NCBI GenBank assembly: GCA_003339415.1
Contig: PDHQ01000002.1
Span: 518,090-582,089 of the forward strand
Length of the DNA: 64,000 nucleotides
From: Ophiocordyceps camponoti-saundersi (nom. inval.)
Lineage: Eukaryota > Ascomycota > Sordariomycetes > Hypocreales > Ophiocordycipitaceae
Reading direction: 5' to 3'
The notes under the pieces: model-generated
What the model was told of the DNA's origin: nothing
The model's database searches: none
The model's input: the letters and a program-made list of their open reading frames with translations, nothing else
In this document: positions 57,405 to 64,000 of the stretch, piece after piece
How positions within the stretch are numbered: position 1 is the first letter of the stretch
Layout: every line of letters begins with the position of its first letter
Position numbers and translations under genes: made by a program

Positions 57405-58552
57405 TTAATCGCGAGTCCCTGGGTAAGGCGGACACACGTCCTCAAAGGGAGACAAGGAGGCCTGTCGTCCAGGCTCCCCGTCGTACGGTATCTTTTCGTC
57501 TGGGGGAAATATCGTCGGACTCGGCAGCTCGATTATGCGGACCGTTGAGTGCAACTCCTGTGCAAAGCTGGTACTGCCAGGTAACTCGGCTATACCTGTC
57601 GGGATCTGAAGAGTACGAGCCTGCTGGTTCACAGTCTTTGCCTGTTGCTTGGCTATGTCAGGTCCTTGTTCTGGTGATAGTATATCAGGGGTTGAAAAGC
57701 CGGGCGATTGCATGCAGTCCGCATCTGTCGATATCAATGGCACACCGCGGATGCCTTTGCTCTTCTCCCCTACGAAGCTGCTGACACGCCTTCTCCGGTT
57801 TCGAAGACGCGCGACAATAATCTGGATTCGATCGCGCAAGAAGCATAGGATGATGCATAGGATGAGCAATGCAATGATGCAGAGGACGATGCCGGCGATT
57901 GTAGCTCCTGGCAACTCTCGAAAGGGCGGAGACGGGTTGGTCAAGGTAGATTTCGTTGTTGACGGGGTCGGAGTTTGAGTGGCGAAATGGGTTGCCGTTA
58001 TGGTTCTCTCGGTTCCAGTCGTGATGCTGTCAGTTTCTGCAGATCGATCTGTATCGGCCCTGCTTGGTCTCTTGTTGCTTGAACTCGGCTCTGGGTCGGT
58101 TTCTATGCGCGGGCCGGCATCGGTTGGGGTCGCTGACTTGCTCGTCGTGGAATTCTTGCCGTCGACCGGGTTCGCGACTCTGCCGGTTGGAGCACCGATT
58201 TTAGCCGCGCAGTATGTATTTATGCCTCTGAAGATATCTATGTACAGACGAGAGACGTAAGTGACGAGGCTGTTTCCCGAGACAAATCCGGTTGAGATTC
58301 ACCTTGACCAGTAGGGGAATCAGGCTTTTTTCCGCAGCTGTCGATGAGGCATTTAGAAACGGCACGTTCGATTTCAGTCGTATCTTCCGGAAAGCAGTGG
58401 CAGTAATGAGAAACCGGTGGGCATTTTGTGATTCTCGATGTCTCGTTCACCAAGCAATTCCTTGAGCATTCATCGTCGGGCACGAAGTCGGAATACACGA
58501 CACCGTGAATGCCTGGATATGGACCTTGGAGCACACCGTCGGCACTGGCCAT
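57405..58552 (-). CDS. CFEM-domain membrane protein, 360 aa
   Basis: Two minus-strand exons, 58552-58303 and 58237-57405. The 65-bp intron has a GTGAAT donor and an ACATAG acceptor. Eight cysteines in CFEM order lie in residues 20-93: DDECSRNC, CPPVSHYCHCFPED, KCLIDSC and, after the splice, NTYC. A Ser/Thr/Pro-rich stalk and one transmembrane helix (about 193-218, IAGIVLCIIALLILCIILCF) follow. A basic stop-transfer RDRIQIIVARLRNRRRR and a 120-residue cytoplasmic tail end the protein. CFEM proteins sit at the fungal surface and bind haem or act in adhesion, infection and signalling; a receptor-like role is possible here. No signal peptide is visible after the chosen ATG, so a 5' exon upstream, beyond or within the CCT repeats at 58682-58774, may be missing. 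Confidence 0.82.
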
Positions 58553-59339
58553 GGGTAGGAGAGGGAAGAGGTTGAGTTATAGATGGTCCGCTGAGAACAA
58601 AGATGGATGGAAAGAAGCTTTCCATAGAGATGGAGAAGAAAAGGGGGGGAATGAACAATGAGTGAGGAAGAAGAGGAAGATGAGGAGGAGGAGAAGGAGG
58701 AGGAGGAGGAGGAGGAGGAGGAGGAGGAGGAGGAGGAGGAGGAGGAGGAGGAGGAGGAGGAGGAGGAGGAGGAGAAAGTGCCGGTGATGAACCCACAAGA
58801 TCCGCACGTATAATCTTCCCTTCGTTATGCGGCGGAATCAGGTGACTCGTGTTCCGAGATGAGCGGATCAGATAGTTACGGTGCGGTAGAAGGGCTGATG
58901 AAGGATAGAGTTGCTTTACATACGTGTAAGCATATCTATGCACATCTTCTCTCATGGATAGAGAATTAGGAGGTATAAACCTTGATTACGGCTCAGCAAC
59001 TGCTCATTTCTCCTTTCCAAACTCATCATCATCATCGCATTGTAAAGTTACGGCAAAGTTGATGGAGGCCGAGGCTTGAAAGACGACTAGTTAGAAACCG
59101 TCATAGCACCATCCTGCCGTGGCAGTGCTAATACGAAGGTTGATGGGTCCGCCATGACAAGCCACTATGCGAGTAATGTGTATGGATACATATCTGAGGT
59201 GAAGATGATATAAAGGCCTCCATTCCACTCAAATCCTCTCCAAAACCCACCGCTCATCTTCAACCTCGTACATACATATGTTCATACATATGTATGCACA
59301 TACGTATATACATACACACATGCTTGGGAAAACTTTCAA
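58553..59339. other. Spacer with trinucleotide repeat, upstream of CFEM gene
   Basis: Contains the GGA array (58682-58774). A fold-back CATACATATGT cluster (59270-59325) lies beside the small secreted gene's 3' end. A missing 5' exon of the CFEM gene may lie here. No other gene seen. Confidence 0.5.
58682..58774. repeat. GGA trinucleotide array
   Basis: About 30 GGA units with one interruption; CCT on the coding strand of the CFEM gene, 130 bp upstream of its ATG. Predicted poly-Pro or poly-Leu frames here are artefacts. Confidence 0.92.
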
Positions 59340-59683
59340 TCAGCACGGATCAAACTCATACAATGTGCTGCAGGCGCCGGGACAGCCTTCGCCGCAGGGG
59401 AAGCGGATGTTGAATGTCGGAACCGGTTTGACGCAGTCCCTATGGCAGGGCACCTTGGTTGCTATCACGCACCCGGGCGTGAGGCAGGTCGAGCAGATGC
59501 TTTTCGTCGACGTCACTGTCGGGCAATCGCGGGGGTTTGTCACGGCTTCTGCTGCCTGTGCCGGCGAGGCGATGCTGATGTCGTCGTCGTCAACTCGTTG
59601 TATGTGTATGACACTCTCTAGCATGGGAGATTCAACACGTACCCGATGAGAGAAGGGATCAGGACAGGTAAATACTTCCACAT
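59340..59683 (-). CDS. Small secreted Cys-rich protein, 91 aa
   Basis: Two minus-strand exons, 59683-59643 and 59574-59340, split by a 68-bp intron (GTACGT donor, ACATCAG acceptor). Splicing creates a typical signal peptide, MWKYLPVLIPSLIGIASPAQ, with likely cleavage after AQA. The mature part of about 68 residues has ten cysteines, including KSICSTCLTPGC, VPCHRDC and FPCGEGCPGAC, and ends in Cys. This Thr/Pro/Cys pattern is common among fungal small secreted proteins of unknown function. Five disulfides are possible. It lies 0.8 kb upstream of the CFEM gene in the same orientation. Candidate effector or wall-associated protein; no enzyme motif. Confidence 0.8.
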
Positions 59684-60439
59684 GTTGCTAATCTTCTTCT
59701 TCTTCTTCTTCCTTTTCGCTATCGGGATTCGCTGCTGCTCTCCGAGGCAATCATTCCCAAGACGTTCTTCCTCCAAGGGGGGATTCTCATCATAAAGGGG
59801 AGGGAGGCTGGACAGAAAACAGTTCCGATCATCGGCTGCAAGTCAGACTGCCAGCTAGGACGTCCGATTGGCTGATGAAACCGTGATCAAGACGCAGTAG
59901 GCAATAAACATGCACAGACATATATTGCATGTACGATGAACGCCTCTCAGCGCGCCTCCCCCGATGACAGTCATAATCCGCCAGCCGTCGGATCATGTCA
60001 GACAGCAACAAAGAGATAGGCTGGTTGCAACCAGGAGACTACTTCTCATCACGTCAAAGGGCAGCCAAAAGGTAACGATATCTCATCATGCTGTACGTCA
60101 GTATCTATATATGCCATCCATTCACCTGCCTACCATCTATCTTGACACTCTTGAAAAGTATACAAGTTCAAGCTTCACCTCTCTCTCTCTCCCTCTCCCT
60201 CTCCCAGCAATATAAGATGACCATGTCCATCTTCTTATTCGACTCTGCCGCCGAAAAACAGGCCAAGTTACCCGTCAGACAGAGATCCCCTCACCTTGCC
60301 CGTTCGAATTGCGCCCATCCCAAAGCCCGAAGAGACGGACAAAAGTCCCTCTGGGAGGGGTTTAAATAAACAGTCCTGCTAGACGTGTCGCTGAAACCGC
60401 CGTCTCCCATCTCTCCCAATCAAAACAGACTATTAGCTC
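59684..60439. other. Intergenic region, no gene recognised
   Basis: Promoter of the minus-strand small secreted gene on the left and 3' flank of the next minus-strand gene on the right. A short CTCTCC run lies near 60180-60205. Confidence 0.5.
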
Positions 60440-61258
60440 TCAACAGAGCCAGTACATGTTCGGGGCGGGATTCACGTAGCCAAAGGTGACGGCAAACGGC
60501 CTGCTCATCGATATCAGGCGGAAAACCTCGTCAATGGCACGCTTGTAGTTCTCGGGCTTGTAGGGCAGGTTGGGCAACCTCGTGTTGGGCTCGTCTCTGC
60601 AGCCTCCGCTGTAGGTGCAGGTCCAGTCATCGCGCATCAGGGTGAAGATGGCGCGTCCGGAACGTCCGGCCCACTGGTCAAACTGTGTCCTGGCTTTCGA
60701 GAGGGAAGGATATGTAGGTCCCTGAAGCTGCATGAAACCTACATATTTAAATTTCGACCGTATCTGGTGAACTCTGTGATAGTCGAACGAGAGGTGGCTA
60801 ATGACATGAATCCTCGTCTTGTTCAAGAAACCAGGAGGTAGGTCTGTGAACCGACTCGGGATCGGATCCCGAATCGTCTTCTTCTCAACTAACAAAGCAG
60901 AAAGGGCCCCAAAGGGCGATATGAAGTCGTCAAACTTAAAGTCAGGCCTGACGGGCCAGCAAACTTCTCGGGCATCGAAAGAGGCGTTGGCATACCAAGC
61001 AATGGTATGGATCAATTCTCCGGTGCTGTCCCCCCTCAGAGCATCCTCGATGCTTCTCACGAGTTGCGAAGGATCCACCTTCATTGTCTGATCTATCATC
61101 CCTACAAGCCCGGTTGGGAGTACATCAACGACGGCATTGGCGACGATGGAGCGGCCGCATCTCGTGTGGAACGTCAACGGAGTGGTATTGAGACATCGAC
61201 GAAGGGTGATGGTGGAAGCAGCAGCATAAGCTATCCTGGCGCAAGAGAAGGAAACCAT
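60440..61258 (-). CDS. Probable secreted protein of unknown function, 272 aa
   Basis: Intronless minus-strand frame starting MVSFSCARIAYAAASTITLR, a short hydrophobic start that could be a signal peptide, though a weak one. The body contains ordered-looking segments: VVDVLPTGLVGMIDQTMKVD, AREVCWPVRPDFKFDDFISP, TRIHVISHLSFDYHRVHQIR, FMQLQGPTYPSLSKARTQFD and DDWTCTYSGGC. It ends NPAPNMYWLC with a terminal Cys. Two N-glycosylation sites are visible (NASF, NKT). I do not recognise a family. A TTTAAATAGA element at 61371-61380 (TCTATTTAAA on the coding strand) lies about 115 bp upstream and could be its TATA site. Its company (Cys-rich and toxin-like secreted genes) suggests a species-restricted secreted protein. 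Confidence 0.7.
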   Translation of the reverse strand: MVSFSCARIAYAAASTITLRRCLNTTPLTFHTRCGRSIVANAVVDVLPTGLVGMIDQTMKVDPSQLVRSIEDALRGDSTGELIHTIAWYANASFDAREVCWPVRPDFKFDDFISPFGALSALLVEKKTIRDPIPSRFTDLPPGFLNKTRIHVISHLSFDYHRVHQIRSKFKYVGFMQLQGPTYPSLSKARTQFDQWAGRSGRAIFTLMRDDWTCTYSGGCRDEPNTRLPNLPYKPENYKRAIDEVFRLISMSRPFAVTFGYVNPAPNMYWLC

Positions 61259-62976
61259 GATAAGAGAGAAGGACTTTGAAGGAGGAGGAGGAAATTCCTA
61301 TAGTATCTGAAACTTTTTTAAGGTTAAAGAAATGTATACGACGTCTATAGGCAGAGCTTAGGACTCTCTGTTTAAATAGACTATCGTCAATGCTTATGCA
61401 GATTCTTATGAGCTGCAAGCTTATATGTAACCTTGAGACTTTAAAGATATATCTCTTGTCGTATAATGGGTGCTTTACGTGTGCCTCCTGCAACCAACAG
61501 CAAGGTTCATGTATGAGATGACTTAAGATTAATATAGTACTTATGGAAACGTATATAAAAGCATTTGCTAACAAGTCGACAACTAGCTTTTCCCCATCTC
61601 GCTCCCTGGCTGTACGACCAAGTTCCTGTAAGGTAACCTAAAGCAACGGTTATAGTTTGCATGGGACATTATGTATGCATCGCCGTTACTCAAAGAGGTG
61701 TTCTCACCGCCAACGACCTTGTTTGATTCCCCCCCCGTCTGTTATTAGGTAACTGTAGAAGTTAGAGTTGACAGATGAGCCTTGGAAAAACTGCTCGTTT
61801 ACAGCATTTAGCCTTGGGGGACCTACCTTGCCTACCTACCTACCTACTCAGCCTTTCAGCTGCAGGGCCACCCATGGACAAGTCAGGTCAAACAGGGAGA
61901 AGGACACCTTGAAAGAAAGAAAGAAAGAAAAAAAAGCAGTCTAGTCTTGGCGCCAGTCCAACGAGTCTTTTTGTCCCCTTCGCAACAGTCAGACATTAGA
62001 GCAGAATTAAATCAGACTGGGCTTACTCTGGTTCGACGTTCCAGAACATCCAGACAGCGAGATATACCAAGCTGGAACGTGTACGGGGTAGGATGAAAGG
62101 GCTATGTAGGGAGAGGCATAAAAACGGCCAAGTTTTTGTTTTCTGGACATGGAAATATCCGTCGCTTTTCTCTTAGTGACTGTAATGTTATTGGCCGTCC
62201 GTTCTTGTCCAATGGAACGGATAACAGCTGAGTCGTATCCACAATCAGTTGACGAAGATCGACTTACAAAGAGTCCCAGCGTTGTTTCTCCTTTTCCCCC
62301 CTAAATCATCTCGGCCAAGAAGCCCTTTTGCCAGTTGCTTGCTTTCCCACATCGCTGACGTTGTCCTTTGGCAAGATAGGGCTGAACAAAAGTTGGCATT
62401 CTAATTGCTTACTTACGTACTTGCCACCCATCTGACACCCTGTTATTGACGCTTACATGGGTGAGCGAGCGGTAAGGGGGGTGTTCTGTTTTAGCATCAG
62501 CATCCCCGTAAGTCAAGGACAAGTAAAAAAGGTTAGTAAGCCCTTGGGTTCGCCACGCGGAGATAGAAAGTCAGCACGAATGCCGCTATCTTGATCTCTG
62601 GTGTTTTTAAATTTTAACTCCCGTTTTGATTCGGTGGCTTCCGAGACAGGATGCTAAATGATGACGTTGCTGGCCCAAATATATGGTCTAGTTCCTATTA
62701 GTTGCATGAGAGACTATCGGAGATTTCCTTCGGTTGATACCGACTAGAAACCTGGGGAAAGCATCACGGGAATAGTGAAGTGATTACATCTCTTCTCCGT
62801 AACAGCATCAACTACCCTCATGGAGTGAGTTGTCGTCTTTCAAGTATATAAACGAGGCTTGATTCCTCCTGTTTCCTTCTCTCTCTCGCAGCACTCATCA
62901 GCAACCTCAGAGAAACAATAAGAAAACAAAAAAAAAACCCACCTTCGCAAAACAATCTTTAAAAACCCCCCCAATC
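61259..62976. other. Intergenic region
   Basis: 1.7 kb, AT-richer, with a plus-strand TATATAAAA at 61552-61560 that has no obvious gene, a CTAC array near 61830-61845 and a GAAA array near 61911-61935. No supported gene. Confidence 0.5.
62845..62852 (+). promoter_or_regulatory. TATA box of the Tyr-rich secreted protein gene
   Basis: TATATAAA 125 bp upstream of the ATG at 62977, followed by a CT-rich initiator-like stretch (TTCCTTCTCTCTCTCGCAG) and an A/C-rich leader. This is the layout of a strongly expressed fungal gene. Confidence 0.7.
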
Positions 62977-63282
62977 ATGCAGTTCAAGCAACTCCTCGTC
63001 GCCGCCCTCTTCACCTTGGGCTCTGCCACGGCAATCCCCAACCCCAACGTTGAAAACAACCAGGCACCCGTTGAAGTCCGTGATCTGAACGCGGAAGAAC
63101 CGAGGAGCCTCGAAGCCAGAGACAAGGCCGCCACGGCCGGCAAGTCGGAGAAGTCGTGGCATCGTCACCACCGCTGCTACGACAGCTACTACGAGTATGA
63201 GGGCCGCTGCTGCAGGTGGCGCAGCCATCGCAACGAGTACTACAGCTGCCGTGAGTACTGGTACGACGACTACTACTACTGA
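62977..63282 (+). CDS. Small secreted Tyr/His-rich Cys-containing protein, 101 aa
   Basis: Intronless. The signal peptide MQFKQLLVAALFTLGSATA is clear. A short acidic Asn/Pro/Glu-rich pro-region (to about residue 50) ends in a LEARD-type monobasic site that could be processed. The mature part is unusual: SWHRHHRCYDSYYEYEGRCC, then RWRSHRNEYYSCREYW and a final run of Tyr and Asp. It has four Cys spaced C-x10-C-C-x12-C, so two disulfides are possible, and about a quarter of the mature residues are Tyr. A TATA box and clean leader suggest good expression. No family recognised; a metal-binding, cross-linking or wall-adhesive role is conceivable but is inference. Confidence 0.85.
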   Translation: MQFKQLLVAALFTLGSATAIPNPNVENNQAPVEVRDLNAEEPRSLEARDKAATAGKSEKSWHRHHRCYDSYYEYEGRCCRWRSHRNEYYSCREYWYDDYYY

Positions 63283-64000
63283 ACATGTTTCGGGGGGTTT
63301 CGGGCGCCGGCTTTTCGTCACTTGGCGGCGCGAGCATATGCTTGTTTTGATTCTCTCTTGTTGAGATTCTTTCCTGCGTACTCGGAGAATTTGAATAGAG
63401 GGGGCTGGATAAAGTCACAAGTCGAAAAAAGGCATTGCTTGTACGCCGTGGCTGGGCTGGGGTTCGATCCGGATTGTTTATATGATGCGAAGGCAGGGGG
63501 GAGAGATATGGTTCTATATTCTTCGATACACGAGATTTGAATTTTTGACTTACCCATTCTATCCTTTACAACTCGTCTAAGAGGATTGTGAGCTCTTGTT
63601 GACAAGTAATGTCATTGAAATCTTTACGTGATGCAACTGAACATCGACTATTCGAGTAAGAGATGCTTCGCAAGGGGAACTCGTATTAGTAAAAGATCGT
63701 ACATTCTGACGAGTTCCGAGCTCACGGCTGAGGGATGCTGTAAGGCATGTATCGTCAAGACGGATTAGAAATGGAACGATGATGATGCAGGTGACTTTGC
63801 ATCTCTAGCCAGCAGGCAAAAAGATGTCAACTCCACGGATACAACCAAGCGATGGAGTTACACGTAAGAGTCTCGTGAGGGTTGATGAGTATTGGTCTTT
63901 TCCCCTTCTCATCCTGCCTATCATTGGCTGATTGTTAGGCAACCATTTACGGCCTTGTCGTTACGGCTTATCTGACATGATATATCCGGAAAAACGATGC
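63283..64000. other. 3' flank and window end
   Basis: 3' UTR of the preceding gene and AT-richer sequence. No gene seen before the window ends. Confidence 0.55.

Noticed and set aside
58470..58955. Poly-Pro minus-strand frame over the CCT array
   Set aside because: Translation of the GGA/CCT microsatellite; the CFEM gene lies in another frame.

Overview
This window is nuclear DNA of a filamentous ascomycete, most likely a hypocrealean (Sordariomycete) fungus. The genes have short introns (49 to 152 bp) with GTRNGT-type donors and CTNAC or CTGAC branch sites. Products include Cdc24, Vps60, Rtt106, Vfa1 and Mrp10 orthologues, a DUF3292-type protein, a CFEM protein and an enterotoxin-A-like protein. 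That last class, with NucA/NucB-like and small Cys-rich secreted proteins, is typical of insect- and nematode-associated Hypocreales. The organism call is inference; I cannot name the species.

Left part (1 to 42.7 kb): mostly conserved cellular genes separated by very long, pyrimidine-rich, microsatellite-rich spacers. In order: a Ser/Pro-rich fungal protein (2965-4776, minus); an 8.4-kb gene desert; a DUF3292-like membrane protein (13158-15449, plus); two small conserved-looking proteins of unknown function (16334-16798 and 19649-20065, both minus); a six-exon 1303-residue low-complexity protein (24703-28992, minus); ESCRT-III Vps60 (30312-30950, plus); an F-box/WD40 protein (31301-34231, minus); the Rho-GEF Cdc24 (37864-41114, plus); and mitoribosomal Mrp10/mS37 (42273-42694, minus, two exons).

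Right part (43 to 64 kb): accessory in character. A relic of 28S rDNA (44133-44495) and two fragments of a MITE family flank or precede a secreted NucA/NucB-like protein (44627-46223). A complete MITE of the same family, with 45-bp inverted repeats and 8-bp target duplications, lies upstream of cdc24 (36103-36565). Then come a secreted BBE-type FAD oxidase (46567-48401), a housekeeping island with divergent RTT106 and VFA1 sharing about 200 bp of promoter, an enterotoxin-A-like secreted protein with degraded catalytic positions (53576-56024), a CFEM membrane protein (57405-58552), a 91-residue ten-Cys secreted protein (59340-59683), an unknown probably secreted protein (60440-61258) and a Tyr/His-rich small secreted protein (62977-63282).

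Genes were assembled by eye from open frames plus splice signals. Every listed multi-exon model keeps frame across all introns and ends in a stop codon. Homology statements are from memory of the families and no search was run.
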